64,000 nucleotides of DNA, from positions 75,856 through 139,855 of the forward strand of contig NZ_JAELVM010000001.1 in NCBI RefSeq assembly GCF_016745235.1, written 5' to 3'. Source of the DNA: Chryseobacterium endalhagicum (GTDB lineage: Bacteria; Bacteroidota; Bacteroidia; Flavobacteriales; Weeksellaceae). Within the stretch, counting starts at the first letter, position 1. The number at the start of each line of letters is the position of its first letter. Of the stretch, positions 43,046-52,706 are shown in pieces. The notes below the pieces were generated by a model, which was given only the letters and a program-made list of their open reading frames with translations, had not been told where the DNA came from and did not search any database. The position numbers and the translations under genes are program-made.

Positions 43046-43519
43046 ATGAAGAAATTAGCATTACTATTTGCAGGTTTATCATTATTTGTAGCTACAGGAT
43101 GTAATGATGATGGCGATACTACCATGGAATATCCCCTTGTAGGTGTCTGGCAGCCGCTGAAAGAAGTGGTTACCACCGTAGAAGTGGGGGAAGATCCGGT
43201 TTCAGATCTTATCACCTATACCGATTGTGAGAAAGAGGGAAGATGGAGATTCAATACCGAAGCGAGCGGAAAAAGAACCAAAAACGGTGTGATCGGGACC
43301 GCGCCGGATTGTATTATCGTATCAGATCAGAATTTTACCTACACGTATGATAAAAGTGCAAAAACGGTAGTGCTCAAATTTCAGGGCATTGTAGAGCCTG
43401 TCAATGGTAAAGTCGTTACCCTCGATGAGACAACCTTGAACCTTGCGATAAGAGAAGAGACTCAGGATCCGACTGTATATAAAACAAGAACATTTACCAT
43501 GAGGAGAATTCCTCAATAA
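43046..43519 (+). CDS. Small lipoprotein, lipocalin-like
   Basis: 157 residues. A lipobox signal (MKKLALLFAGLSLFVATGC, then NDDGD) anchors it in the envelope. The rest resembles flavobacterial lipocalin-like proteins: LVGVWQPLKEVV near the start, EGRWRFNTEASGK in the middle and TFTMRRIPQ at the end, consistent with a small beta-barrel. ATG 43046 is preferred over a TTG at 43031. Ligand unknown. Confidence 0.8.
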   Translation: MKKLALLFAGLSLFVATGCNDDGDTTMEYPLVGVWQPLKEVVTTVEVGEDPVSDLITYTDCEKEGRWRFNTEASGKRTKNGVIGTAPDCIIVSDQNFTYTYDKSAKTVVLKFQGIVEPVNGKVVTLDETTLNLAIREETQDPTVYKTRTFTMRRIPQ

Positions 43520-43546
43520 ATTTTACAGTATATTCCTTAAATACAG

Positions 43547-43572
43547 ATCTCATCTCCGGATGGGATTTTTTT
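43547..43572 (+). terminator. Terminator of the small lipoprotein gene
   Basis: Stem ATCTCATC / GATGGGAT (one G-U pair) with a 4-base loop, then TTTTTT. Confidence 0.75.
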
Positions 43573-43631
43573 GTTGAAGGGAGTATTCTTTAATTAATTA
43601 AAATTAAAATTTCCATTTCTTTTAAAATCAT

Positions 43632-43639
43632 TATTTTTG
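43632..43639 (+). promoter_or_regulatory. Putative -7 box (TATTTTTG) of leuS
   Basis: Consensus TAnnTTTG 65 bases before the leuS GTG. The leader between holds two ATCTAACATCTAATATCT-like repeats (43664-43698). Confidence 0.4.
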
Positions 43640-43663
43640 TGAAAATTAGAGTGGAAGTTGAAA

Positions 43664-43698
43664 AATCCAACATCTAATATCTAACATCTAATATCTAT
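43664..43698. repeat. ATCTAACATCTAATATCT direct repeats in the leuS leader
   Basis: CAACATCTAATATCTAACATCTAATATCT consists of two nearly identical 13-base units. The same words occur between accB and accC at about 19278-19310. Confidence 0.5.
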
Positions 43699-43704
43699 AA
43701 TAAA

Positions 43705-46518
43705 GTGTTTTACGATCATCAGCAGATAGAAAAAAAGTGGCAGAAGTACTGGGAGGACAATCAGACCTACAAAACCTCCAATAACACAGACAAACCTAAA
43801 TTTTATGTTCTCGATATGTTTCCGTACCCATCCGGAGCAGGGCTTCACGTGGGGCACCCGCTGGGGTATATTGCATCCGATATCTATGCAAGATATAAAA
43901 GACATCAGGGTTTCAATGTCCTTCACCCGGTAGGGTATGACAGCTTCGGGCTTCCTGCTGAACAGTACGCGATTCAGACGGGGCAGCATCCGGCAGTGAC
44001 TACCGAGGAGAATATCAACAGGTATGAAGAGCAGCTGAAAAAGATCGGTTTTTCATTCGACTGGAGCAGAGAGGTGAGAACTTCTGATGCATCCTATTAT
44101 AAATGGACGCAGTGGATCTTTATCGAACTGTATCATTCATGGTATAATAAAAATACCGATAAGGCAGAATCTATCCAGACCTTGATTCAGCATTTTGAAG
44201 AAAAGGGAACAGAAGGATTGAATGCCAATCAAAACGACGAATTGAGTTTCACAGCTGAAGAATGGAAAAATGCTTCAGACATTGATAAAGAAGATATCTT
44301 ATTAAATTACCGTTTGGCTTACCGGGCAGAAACTACCGTAAACTGGTGTCCTGCTTTGGGAACAGTATTGGCCAATGATGAGGTAAAAGACGGAAAATCT
44401 GAAAGAGGAGGATTCCCGGTATTCCAAAAGAAAATGATGCAGTGGAGCATGAGAATTTCTGCTTACTCCGAAAGATTATTGCAGGGATTGAATACACTGG
44501 ATTGGCCGCAGCCTCTTAAAGATGCCCAGGAATACTGGATCGGAAAATCCCAGGGAGCTCAGGTTCAGTTCCAGGTAGAAGGTCATGACGAGATCGTTGA
44601 GGTTTTTACCACAAGACCTGACACAATTTTCGGGGCAACATTTATGGTGCTGGCTCCTGAAAATCCTTTAGTGGAAGCTATTACTACAGAAGCTCAGAAA
44701 GTGGAAGTAGATACTTATATAGAAGAAACTTCCAAAAAAACCGAAAGAGACCGAATGGCTGACGTGAAAAACGTGAGCGGTGCTTTTACGGGAAGTTATG
44801 CTGTTAATCCTTTCAGCGGTGAAAAAATGCCAATCTATATTTCAGATTACGTATTGATGGGCTATGGAACAGGAGCTGTAATGGCCGTTCCTGCACATGA
44901 CGAGAGAGATCACAGATTTGCAAAGAAATTTAATCTGACGATTAAAAAGGTAGTAGATACCGATGAAGATGTTCAGGAAAAATCTTTCGACTCTAAAGAT
45001 TCAGTTTGCGTGAACTCTGATTTCTTAAACGGATTGAATTATAATGATGCCAAATCCAAAATAATTGCGGAAATAGAAAACAAAGGAATTGGCCACGGAA
45101 CCACGAACTACAGACAGCGTGATGCTATTTTCTCAAGACAGCGTTACTGGGGCGAGCCCGTTCCTATATATTATAAGGAAGGAATGCCTTATACACTTCC
45201 GGTTTCTGCTTTACCGCTTGAACTTCCTGAAGTTGAAAAATATTTACCGACGGAAGACGGAGATCCGCCACTAGGAAATGCAAAAGTATTTGCATGGGAC
45301 GAAGAAAATCAGAAAGTAGTTTCTACAGATCTTATTGATGATAAAACCATTTTCCCGTTAGAATTGTCTACCATGCCGGGCTGGGCAGGAAGCTCATGGT
45401 ATTTCCTCAGATATATGGATCCGAATGATCAGGAAGTTTTTGTTAAAAAAGAACTGGCAGATTACTGGGGACAGGTAGATCTATACATCGGAGGAAGCGA
45501 GCACGCAACCGGTCACTTATTATATTCCCGTTTCTGGAACATGTTCTTAAAAGACAGAGCCTATATTACCCATGATGAACCTTTCCAAAAGTTGATTAAC
45601 CAAGGAATGATTTTGGGGATGAGTGCATTTGTGTACAGAATTGATGGAACCAATCAATATGTGTCTAAAAATCTTGCTAAAGATCATCAGACGCAAAAAA
45701 TTCACGTTGACGTTTCCTTATTAAAAGGAACCTCTGACGAATTGGATACCGAAGCCTTCAAAGCCTGGAGACCGGACTATGCTGAGGCAGAATTTATTTT
45801 AGAGGACGGAAAATACATCACCGACCGTGAAGTAGAGAAAATGTCCAAGTCTAAATACAATGTCGTAAATCCTGATGATATCTGTGAAGAGTACGGAGCA
45901 GACGGATTAAGATTATATGAAATGTTCTTAGGTCCATTGGAGCAGTCCAAGCCTTGGAACACACAAGGATTAAGCGGAGTGTACGGTTTCCTTAAGAAAT
46001 TCTGGAACCTGTATTTCAACGGAGATACTTTTGAAGTGTCTGACGAAGAACCTACAAAAGCAGAATACAAAGTTTTGCATACCTTAATAAAGAAGGTGGT
46101 TTATGACATTGAGAATTTCTCATTCAATACCTCCGTATCTTCATTTATGATCGCTGTAAACGAGCTTCAAAAAATAAAATGCAACAAACGCAATATTTTA
46201 GAACCATTAGCCGTTATCATCTCTCCATATGCGCCACACATCTGTGAAGAGCTTTGGAGCCTGCTAGGGCATAAGGAATCCGTTGAATTCGAGAAATTCC
46301 CTGTATTGAACGAGGAATATCTGGTAGAAGACGAAATAGAATATCCGGTAAGTGTAAACGGTAAAATGAAGTTCAAAATCTCACTTTCCGCTCAGTTATC
46401 AGCCAAGGAAGTGGAGGATTTGGTGATTTCGGATGAAAAAATGCAACCGATTTTGGAAGGCAAAACACCTAAAAAAATCATCGTTGTTCATCACCGTATT
46501 GTGAATATCGTAATTTAA
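43705..46518 (+). CDS. leuS: Leucyl-tRNA synthetase
   Basis: Charges tRNA-Leu. The class I signature PYPSGAGLHVGHPLGY (HIGH) is near residue 40, the editing domain lies about 250-500 (TTRPDTIFGATFM, MGYGTGAVMAVPAHDERD), and the KMSKS loop is EKMSKSKYNVVNPDD. 937 residues is full length. The start is GTG (43705), giving FYDHQQIEKKWQKYW, the usual Bacteroidota LeuS opening. Confidence 0.96.
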   Translation: MFYDHQQIEKKWQKYWEDNQTYKTSNNTDKPKFYVLDMFPYPSGAGLHVGHPLGYIASDIYARYKRHQGFNVLHPVGYDSFGLPAEQYAIQTGQHPAVTTEENINRYEEQLKKIGFSFDWSREVRTSDASYYKWTQWIFIELYHSWYNKNTDKAESIQTLIQHFEEKGTEGLNANQNDELSFTAEEWKNASDIDKEDILLNYRLAYRAETTVNWCPALGTVLANDEVKDGKSERGGFPVFQKKMMQWSMRISAYSERLLQGLNTLDWPQPLKDAQEYWIGKSQGAQVQFQVEGHDEIVEVFTTRPDTIFGATFMVLAPENPLVEAITTEAQKVEVDTYIEETSKKTERDRMADVKNVSGAFTGSYAVNPFSGEKMPIYISDYVLMGYGTGAVMAVPAHDERDHRFAKKFNLTIKKVVDTDEDVQEKSFDSKDSVCVNSDFLNGLNYNDAKSKIIAEIENKGIGHGTTNYRQRDAIFSRQRYWGEPVPIYYKEGMPYTLPVSALPLELPEVEKYLPTEDGDPPLGNAKVFAWDEENQKVVSTDLIDDKTIFPLELSTMPGWAGSSWYFLRYMDPNDQEVFVKKELADYWGQVDLYIGGSEHATGHLLYSRFWNMFLKDRAYITHDEPFQKLINQGMILGMSAFVYRIDGTNQYVSKNLAKDHQTQKIHVDVSLLKGTSDELDTEAFKAWRPDYAEAEFILEDGKYITDREVEKMSKSKYNVVNPDDICEEYGADGLRLYEMFLGPLEQSKPWNTQGLSGVYGFLKKFWNLYFNGDTFEVSDEEPTKAEYKVLHTLIKKVVYDIENFSFNTSVSSFMIAVNELQKIKCNKRNILEPLAVIISPYAPHICEELWSLLGHKESVEFEKFPVLNEEYLVEDEIEYPVSVNGKMKFKISLSAQLSAKEVEDLVISDEKMQPILEGKTPKKIIVVHHRIVNIVI

Positions 46519-46758
46519 AAAAAAGTTAACATTGGCAAATTAAAAAAAATGAGGGTCTTATTTTTTTAAATTTCTAACTTAAACGTTAAAATTGGGAAAA
46601 ATAAATAAAATATTTAAAAAAAATTATTATATCGAAATCGTATTAAAATTTCTTTATCAGAAAATTGCAAAATGTTTATTTAAGACTCTTGCATTTTAAT
46701 TAATTTTGCCTTTAATTTACACCCTGTAAAATTTTAAAACAATATAATTTAGTTAAAT
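46519..46758. other. AT-rich gap between leuS and exbB
   Basis: Contains no gene. A TAATTTTG -7 box at 46701-46708 (plus strand) lies 50 bases before the exbB ATG and probably drives the exbB-exbD-exbD-tonB cluster. Confidence 0.45.
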
Positions 46759-47622
46759 ATGGAAATGAATGTTTCAAAAAATGATGAGCAAGTAGTTGCT
46801 AGAAAAGCAGGAGGTTTAAACCCGGCTGTTATTATTCCTATTCTTTTCGCTATAGGAGTTTGTATTTATTTATTCGTACTTGGGAATCCAGGTAACTTTA
46901 AGGATGCAGAAAAATTAGGAAGTGGGTCTGTAGCTTTCTCAAGCGTTGAAGGAAAAGACATTCACCCGGAATCTTTCTTAGGGATTATCTACAAAGGAGG
47001 GGTTATCGTACCTATCTTGATTACTTTCATGATTACTGTAATCGTTTTCTCTTTTGAAAGATATTTCGTACTAGGTAAAGCTGCTGGGAAAGGAAACCTA
47101 GACAACTTCGTAGTTCAGGTAAGAAGCCTGTTGAATCAAAACAAAATTGATGAGGCTTTAGAAGAGTGTGACAGACAACAAGGTTCTGTAGGTAACGTAG
47201 TGAAAGAAGGTCTTACTACTTACAAAGCTCTTTCTCATGATACTACTTTAAATAAAGAGCAGAAAATGGTAGCTCTTAACAAAGCTATCGAAGAGGCTAC
47301 TACTCTTGAAATGCCAATGCTTGAAAAGAACATGATGATTCTTTCTACTTTAGGAACTGTTGCTACCCTAATTGCACTTTTAGGAACAGTAATCGGGATG
47401 ATCAAAGCATTCTTTGCATTAGGTTCAGGTGGTGGTACTCCAGATGCTGCTGCACTTTCTACAGGTATCTCTGAAGCCTTGATCAACACGGCATTAGGTA
47501 TTGGTACTTCAGCGATCGCTATTATCCTTTACAATTACTTTACTTCTAAAATTGACGGATTAACTTATAAGATCGACGAGATCGCTATGAGCATCCAGCA
47601 GTCTTTTGCTGAATTCAACTAA
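46759..47622 (+). CDS. exbB: ExbB/TolQ (MotA/TolQ/ExbB) proton channel
   Basis: Pentameric proton-channel subunit energising TonB. 287 residues with an N-terminal membrane helix (PAVIIPILFAIGVCIYLFVL), VIVPILITFMITVIVFSFERY, and a C-terminal pair that includes LSTLGTVATLIALLGTVIGM and TGISEALINTALGIGTSAIAI, the conserved pore segment. It is first in the exbB-exbD-exbD-tonB order. The lone exbD at 29266 may share this pore. Confidence 0.95.
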   Translation: MEMNVSKNDEQVVARKAGGLNPAVIIPILFAIGVCIYLFVLGNPGNFKDAEKLGSGSVAFSSVEGKDIHPESFLGIIYKGGVIVPILITFMITVIVFSFERYFVLGKAAGKGNLDNFVVQVRSLLNQNKIDEALEECDRQQGSVGNVVKEGLTTYKALSHDTTLNKEQKMVALNKAIEEATTLEMPMLEKNMMILSTLGTVATLIALLGTVIGMIKAFFALGSGGGTPDAAALSTGISEALINTALGIGTSAIAIILYNYFTSKIDGLTYKIDEIAMSIQQSFAEFN

Positions 47623-47690
47623 GAATTGAATTTGTAGCAAGGAATTTGCATTCCAATTAATAGAAGTTTAATTAAAAATAATTCAAAACA

Positions 47691-48293
47691 ATGGCGAGAG
47701 TCAAACCAAAAAGACATGGAGTAGTGACGGATATGACGGCAATGTGTGACGTTGCCTTCCTACTACTTACGTTCTTTATATTGACCACTCAGTTTAAAAA
47801 ACCTGACGTGGAGCAGATTAAACCGCCATCTTCAATATCAGAGAAGTTACTTCCTGATGCAAGTTTGATGACTATCAACGCTACTCCGGATGGAAAATTC
47901 TATTTCCAGCCTGTAGAAAATGCATCAGAGAGACTACAGCTTTTAGAAAAAATGGGGCAAAAGTATAATATCACTTTTACCAACCAGCAAAAAGCTGCAT
48001 TTCAAAAAGTACAAGCGATTGGGGTTCCTATGAACCAACTGAAAGGCTATCTCGATTTGTCAGATGAGGAGCAGAAAAGCTTTAAGAGTCCTAAAGGGAT
48101 TCCTATGGATAGTACAAATAAGCAGTTAGTAGACTGGGTACAACAGAGTTTGAGCGTAAATCCTGATTACAAATTAGCAATCAAGGGTGACGTTACTACT
48201 GAGTATCCTAAAGTTAAAAGCCTGTTTGAAGGTTTAAGAGATATTGATTTTCTTAAATTCTGGTTGATTACATCACAAGAAGGTAAACCATAA
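47691..48293 (+). CDS. exbD: ExbD/TolR protein 1
   Basis: Single-span partner of ExbB. The membrane segment is VVTDMTAMCDVAFLLLTFF with the protonatable Asp. The 200-residue protein differs from the second copy, with an unusual insert containing QPVENASERL and NQLKGYLDLSDEEQKS, so the two copies probably assemble as non-identical subunits. Gap to exbB 68 bases, to the next exbD 15 bases. Confidence 0.92.
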   Translation: MARVKPKRHGVVTDMTAMCDVAFLLLTFFILTTQFKKPDVEQIKPPSSISEKLLPDASLMTINATPDGKFYFQPVENASERLQLLEKMGQKYNITFTNQQKAAFQKVQAIGVPMNQLKGYLDLSDEEQKSFKSPKGIPMDSTNKQLVDWVQQSLSVNPDYKLAIKGDVTTEYPKVKSLFEGLRDIDFLKFWLITSQEGKP

Positions 48294-48308
48294 TAATATC
48301 ATTTAGAA

Positions 48309-48881
48309 ATGGCAGAAGTACAAGTACAGGAAAAAGGCGGCAAAGGCGGCAAGGTACGTTCCAAGAAGCAGAATACCAGAGTAGATATGACTCCAATGGT
48401 GGACCTGGGTTTTCTATTGATTACCTTCTTTATGTTCACAACCACATTTAGTAAACCGAATGTAATGGATTTAGGGCTTCCGGCTAAACCTAAAGAGGAT
48501 CAGCCGAAACCACCTCCAACAGAAATTAAACTTTCTAACTCAATTTCTTTATTATTAGGTAAAGACAATAAGATTTTCTGGCATCAGCAGGATAATTCAT
48601 CTTTAACTGATCAGACTCTTAACGAGACTACCTACGATAGAGAAGGGATTAGAAAAATAATCGAGAAAGCAAAAGCAGGAGCAGCAGATAAAACAAAATT
48701 CACTGTTATTATCAAGCCTACTGACGATGCTGTATATAAGAACTTTGTAGATATTCTTGACGAAATGGCCATTACCAAAAGTGAGCAGTACGGGGTAACC
48801 GATGTGAAGCCTTGGGAAAAAGCTATTTATGATAAGAAAGTTGGGAATAATGGAGCTGCGGCTGCACCAGCTACAAAGTAA
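48309..48881 (+). CDS. exbD: ExbD/TolR protein 2
   Basis: 190 residues with RVDMTPMVDLGFLLITFFMF as the membrane segment and its conserved Asp. A Pro-rich linker (EDQPKPPPTEIK) follows and the periplasmic domain has DAVYKNFVDILDEMAI and TDVKPWEKAIYD. It is closely similar to the solitary ExbD at 29266-29784, which supports duplication from this copy. It lies between exbD 1 and tonB. Confidence 0.93.
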   Translation: MAEVQVQEKGGKGGKVRSKKQNTRVDMTPMVDLGFLLITFFMFTTTFSKPNVMDLGLPAKPKEDQPKPPPTEIKLSNSISLLLGKDNKIFWHQQDNSSLTDQTLNETTYDREGIRKIIEKAKAGAADKTKFTVIIKPTDDAVYKNFVDILDEMAITKSEQYGVTDVKPWEKAIYDKKVGNNGAAAAPATK

Positions 48882-48904
48882 TTTAACCATAAAATTGTAT
48901 ATCT

Positions 48905-49744
48905 ATGGCAGATGAAAATGTATACAGTCAGAATCTTACTTTAGATGAGATTGTATTTGAAAATAGAAACAAGGAATATGGTGCCTATGATCTTAGACAT
49001 CAGTATCCGAGACTTCTGACAAAATCTTTTATTGTTGGAACGGCATTATTCCTGGTTGCGGCTTTGTCTCCTTTTATTTATCTTACAATTAAGAGACTTA
49101 CTGAACCACCTAAACAAGAAGTGAAGGCTGATTTGGTAAACATTATTGAAGAAGACCCAATCATTGAGCAACCGAAAGAAGAAGAACCACCTCCACCACC
49201 TCCTCCAAAAGAAGAGGAAAAAATTGAGGTTATTCAGAACGTGGTTCCTGAGCCTGTAAAAGCTCCGAAAATTGAAACACCACCGCCGCCAATTTCTAAG
49301 CAGTTAGAAACAACGACAGGTTTGAATAACCAGGAAGGTGTGAAAGCTCCGGCTTATACTCCACCGCCACCACCGCCATCTACAGGTAACAAAGCCAGTA
49401 CAGCGGAAGTAAAAACAAACAACCCTAATGAGATCTACAAAGACGTAGACCAGTCTGCAGAATACCCTGGAGGTATGGCAGCACTGAGAAAATATCTTGG
49501 GGAGAATTTTGATACTTCTCTGATGGAAGGAGGCGAAGGAACTCTTAAAGCTAAGCTTAAGTTCGTTGTAGAAAGAGACGGAACTGTTTCTGCAGTTACT
49601 ATTGAAGAGAAATCTCCAAATGGAGACTTCAACAGTGAAGCGATTCGTGTAGTGAAGAAACTGAAAAAATGGACTCCTGCGAAAAGAAACGGGGAGAGCG
49701 TTAGATCTTACTATAGCGTACCGTTCACGATGAACTTTGAATAA
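48905..49744 (+). CDS. tonB: Energy transducer TonB
   Basis: Transmits proton-motive force from ExbBD to outer-membrane transporters. 279 residues: a cytoplasmic start with ENRNKEYGAYDLRHQYP, a membrane segment near 40-60 (IVGTALFLVAALSPFIYLTI), a proline-rich region (about 85-165, with PPPPPPK and PPPPPPS runs), and the C-terminal TonB domain with EYPGGMAALRKYL, KAKLKFVVERDG and KKWTPAKRNGE. Followed by a terminator. Confidence 0.94.
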   Translation: MADENVYSQNLTLDEIVFENRNKEYGAYDLRHQYPRLLTKSFIVGTALFLVAALSPFIYLTIKRLTEPPKQEVKADLVNIIEEDPIIEQPKEEEPPPPPPPKEEEKIEVIQNVVPEPVKAPKIETPPPPISKQLETTTGLNNQEGVKAPAYTPPPPPPSTGNKASTAEVKTNNPNEIYKDVDQSAEYPGGMAALRKYLGENFDTSLMEGGEGTLKAKLKFVVERDGTVSAVTIEEKSPNGDFNSEAIRVVKKLKKWTPAKRNGESVRSYYSVPFTMNFE

Positions 49745-49768
49745 GACTTATTTATTCGAATTATAAAT

Positions 49769-49803
49769 AAAAAGAGAAGCATATGCTTCTCTTTTTATTT
49801 TTT
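49769..49803 (+). terminator. Terminator of the exbB-exbD-exbD-tonB cluster
   Basis: A perfect 13-bp palindrome AAAGAGAAGCATA.. pairing with TATGCTTCTCTTT, followed by T-rich sequence. Confidence 0.88.
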
Positions 49804-49819
49804 TTGGTATTTTTGTTGT

Positions 49820-50017
49820 ATGATGTTCAATTGGTTATCCTTAGTTACAGGATTATTTTATATCGTACTGGGAATTGTAGTGATTATCTATAAATTCTTC
49901 TTTACGATTTTGGAGCCTGCTATTGCCTATGCAATGGGTGCAGTGCTTATTCTTTATGGAATTTTTAGAATCTATAGAGCAGTTTCAAGGATTAAAGATT
50001 CAGGAAATGAGAAATAG
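49820..50017 (+). CDS. Small membrane protein
   Basis: 65 residues with two hydrophobic stretches (LSLVTGLFYIVLGIVVIIY and AIAYAMGAVLILYGIFRIY), so a probable two-span hairpin in the inner membrane. No family recognised; two consecutive ATG codons precede the frame. It overlaps the start of the PstS-like gene by 11 bases, suggesting co-translation. It may help anchor or regulate the neighbouring envelope proteins. Confidence 0.65.
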   Translation: MMFNWLSLVTGLFYIVLGIVVIIYKFFFTILEPAIAYAMGAVLILYGIFRIYRAVSRIKDSGNEK

Positions 50018-50882
50018 TTTAAAAATCGCATTGCTTTCTATAATGAGCATCGCTGCTGCAGGCTGCAAGAAAAAAGAGGATAAATCCCCATCGTATCACA
50101 AAGGAGACCTTACCATACTTACCGATGAATCTTTCAAAAGCGTTACTGAGGCACTGGCGGACGGATATATGATCAATTATCCTGAAACTCATATCAAAGT
50201 CGTAACCCAAAAAGAAGATCTGGCTTTTCTTGATCTGTTGAAAGATAAAGCGAGAATAACGGTGATGTCCAGAGATCTTACCCCTGAAGAGAAAAAAGCA
50301 TATGAAGAACAGGTAGATCTGAAATTTCTTCCTGCTAAATTTGCGGCCGATGCAGTTGTTTTTGTGGTTCCTAAAGATTCTCCGAAAGAAAGTATTTCTA
50401 TGGACGAAATACAGAAAGGCCTTGAAGCTGATACCAAGAATTTTATTTTCGACGGAACCAATTCAAGCAACCTGAATTTTGTAGCGCAAAGGCTGAAAAA
50501 GCAGCCTAAAGATTTAAAATTCTCCATTATTCCGGGAAATCAGAATATCATTGAAGAATTGGGTAAATACCCTGATAAAATTGGAGTTATCGGTTTGAAT
50601 ACATTCAGCCGCCCTTATGATAAAACCTCTGAGAAACTTAGAGAAATGGTTAAAGTTCTTCCTGTAGAAGTTAACGGAAAACTTTATACCGCTGATAACG
50701 AAGGTTTGCGCGAGATGAAATATCCGTTTACCCGTGTCCTTTACTTTTTAACCAATGAAGGGAATTTTAACATTGCAAACGGATTTATCAGATATTCATG
50801 TACGCAGCTGGGTCAGATGATCGTGCAGAAAGAAGGTTTGCAGCCTTATAATATATTTAAAAGAGAGGTGCAGATGCGTTAA
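50007..50882 (+). CDS. PstS-like substrate-binding lipoprotein
   Basis: Predicted phosphate- or ligand-binding protein of the periplasm, 291 residues. Lipobox MRNSLKIALLSIMSIAAAGC, then KKKEDK. It has the PstS/SphX-like pattern LTILTDESFKSVTEALADGY, VMSRDLTPEEKKAY, FDGTNSSNLNFV and GVIGLNTFSRPY. No PstC/A/B membrane or ATPase genes follow, so a sensor or scaffolding role is possible, as also reported for solo PstS-like proteins beside TonB systems. ATG 50007 is chosen for the signal. Confidence 0.78.
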   Translation: MRNSLKIALLSIMSIAAAGCKKKEDKSPSYHKGDLTILTDESFKSVTEALADGYMINYPETHIKVVTQKEDLAFLDLLKDKARITVMSRDLTPEEKKAYEEQVDLKFLPAKFAADAVVFVVPKDSPKESISMDEIQKGLEADTKNFIFDGTNSSNLNFVAQRLKKQPKDLKFSIIPGNQNIIEELGKYPDKIGVIGLNTFSRPYDKTSEKLREMVKVLPVEVNGKLYTADNEGLREMKYPFTRVLYFLTNEGNFNIANGFIRYSCTQLGQMIVQKEGLQPYNIFKREVQMR

Positions 50883-50992
50883 AAATTATTAAAAAGTATA
50901 ATGCCTCTCATAAAAATAGTGTTTTGGTCTAAAAATTGTGGAGCATATAGCTCAAAAAGATAGAAAAATATAAAATGAAAGATATAATGATT

Positions 50993-52624
50993 ATGAATGT
51001 AAAGAAGATTGCTTTTGGAGCAGCCGTAGTATTTTTTGCCGGTTTAGCCTCTGCACAGACACTGCAGGATGGTATTAACAGCATTGACAGTGATAAATTT
51101 GCTCAGGCTAAAACCAATTTTACCGATATGGTTACGAAGGCACCTACAGCAGAAAATTACTTCTATTTAGGAAATACTTACCTGAAGCAGGGTGAGCCTG
51201 ATTATGCTAAAGCCATCGAAAGCTTTAACAAAGGTCTGGCAGCTGATAACAAAAGCTACCTTAACAAAATCGGTCTGGCTACTGTAAAATTAGGTAAAGG
51301 AGATAAAAGCGCTGTTGCTGAGATTCAGAAGATTGTTACTGATTCCAGAGAAAAAGATGCTGAAGTATTATTCAGAGCAGCAGAAGCTTTAACCTTATTT
51401 GAAAAAAACAGTGCTCCTGATTTAGCGATTCAGTTCCTGACAAAGGCTATTGAAAAAGCTGAGAAAAAAGGAGTTCCTGCTCATTATTATTATACGCTGG
51501 GAGATGCCTACAGATTAAAAAGAGTTCCTGGTGATGCCATGTCTGCTTATGACAAAGCACTTCCGTTAGCTAAAAATAAAGCATCCGTTTACACAAGAAT
51601 GGCTACGCTTTGGATGGCTGCACAGCAATGGCAGCAGGCTAAACAAAGCATCGATAAAGCAATTGGTGTAGACGCTACTTATGCTCCTGCTTACAAAGCT
51701 CTGGCATCATATGATATCAGATATCAGGAGAATGCAAAAGCAACACAAGACCTTATCAACTATACAAAATATGCTGATGAAGATCCATATACACAGTTAG
51801 AAATTGCTAAATTATACTTCACAAACGAAGATTATGCAAACTCTAAAACGGTATTGGATAAAATCTTTGATAAAATTGAAGATCCAATCAAGTTCAAGTT
51901 AAGAGCTTACCAGTCTTATGCAGATGGAAACTATGCTGAAGCGAAGCAGAATATGGATACTTTCGTATCTCAGGCTGAAAAAACAAGAATCCAGCCAGCT
52001 GACCAAGGTCTTCAGGGACTTATTGCAGCAGGTTTAGCGAAAACTGAAACCGATGCGGCTAAAAAGACAGCTTTAACTACAGAAGCACAGCAGAAAATTG
52101 CGATTGCTAAAGCAGCTAAAGATGAAACCATGAAGTGGGATATCGAACTTGCGAATATTGCAGGTGGTGGTGCTTCTCAGGCTGAAGCGGAAAAAGGACC
52201 TACAACTCCTGAGATCGAAGCATTGAAGAAGAAAGTAGCTGCTAACAAAGAGGATTCTGATTCTTTATTTAAATTAGCTACAGCTTACCAGGACGTTAAA
52301 AACTGGAACGGAGCTGTTCTTACATGGCAGAAAATGAGTGCACTTCTTCCGGATTGGGCACCAGCTTACTACAGCCAGGGATATTCTTACCAACAGGCAG
52401 GAAATAATGACGCTGCAAAATTAGCGTACGAGAAATTCATCAGTACGGTAAAACCTGCAGATGCGGAAGCTAACAAACAGACTTTGGCTTATGCTTACTT
52501 TGCGGTAGCGTATATGAACAAAGATTCTGATCTTGCAAAAGCTAAAGATTATGTAGCTAAGTCTTTACAGCTTGATCCTACTTACCAGGATGCTGTAAAA
52601 TTAAATGCAGAAATCAATAAGTAA
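50993..52624 (+). CDS. TPR-repeat secreted protein
   Basis: 543 residues. Signal peptide MNVKKIAFGAAVVFFAGLASAQ, then tetratricopeptide repeats such as YFYLGNTYLKQGEPDYAKAI, YYTLGDAYRLKRVPGDAMSA, LFKLATAYQDVKNWNGAVLT and YYSQGYSYQQAGNNDAAKLA. It is probably periplasmic and protein-binding. It follows the tonB and PstS-like genes across about 110 bp, an arrangement that suggests a shared envelope function. Upstream in-frame ATGs at 50975 and 50987 are not needed. Confidence 0.85.
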   Translation: MNVKKIAFGAAVVFFAGLASAQTLQDGINSIDSDKFAQAKTNFTDMVTKAPTAENYFYLGNTYLKQGEPDYAKAIESFNKGLAADNKSYLNKIGLATVKLGKGDKSAVAEIQKIVTDSREKDAEVLFRAAEALTLFEKNSAPDLAIQFLTKAIEKAEKKGVPAHYYYTLGDAYRLKRVPGDAMSAYDKALPLAKNKASVYTRMATLWMAAQQWQQAKQSIDKAIGVDATYAPAYKALASYDIRYQENAKATQDLINYTKYADEDPYTQLEIAKLYFTNEDYANSKTVLDKIFDKIEDPIKFKLRAYQSYADGNYAEAKQNMDTFVSQAEKTRIQPADQGLQGLIAAGLAKTETDAAKKTALTTEAQQKIAIAKAAKDETMKWDIELANIAGGGASQAEAEKGPTTPEIEALKKKVAANKEDSDSLFKLATAYQDVKNWNGAVLTWQKMSALLPDWAPAYYSQGYSYQQAGNNDAAKLAYEKFISTVKPADAEANKQTLAYAYFAVAYMNKDSDLAKAKDYVAKSLQLDPTYQDAVKLNAEINK

Positions 52625-52649
52625 TTTAAAATTTAAATTATAGATATTA

Positions 52650-52687
52650 AAACTTCCCATTCGTAATGTTTGGGAAGTTTTTATTTT
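52650..52687 (+). terminator. Terminator of the TPR gene
   Basis: Stem AAACTTCCCA / TGGGAAGTTT (10 bp) followed by TTTATTTT. Confidence 0.85.
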
Positions 52688-52693
52688 AAAGCT

Positions 52694-52701
52694 TATCTTT
52701 G
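52694..52701 (+). promoter_or_regulatory. Putative -7 box (TATCTTTG) of bshB1
   Basis: Consensus TAnnTTTG only 5 bases before the ATG, giving a nearly leaderless transcript. Confidence 0.4.
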
Positions 52702-52706
52702 AATTT

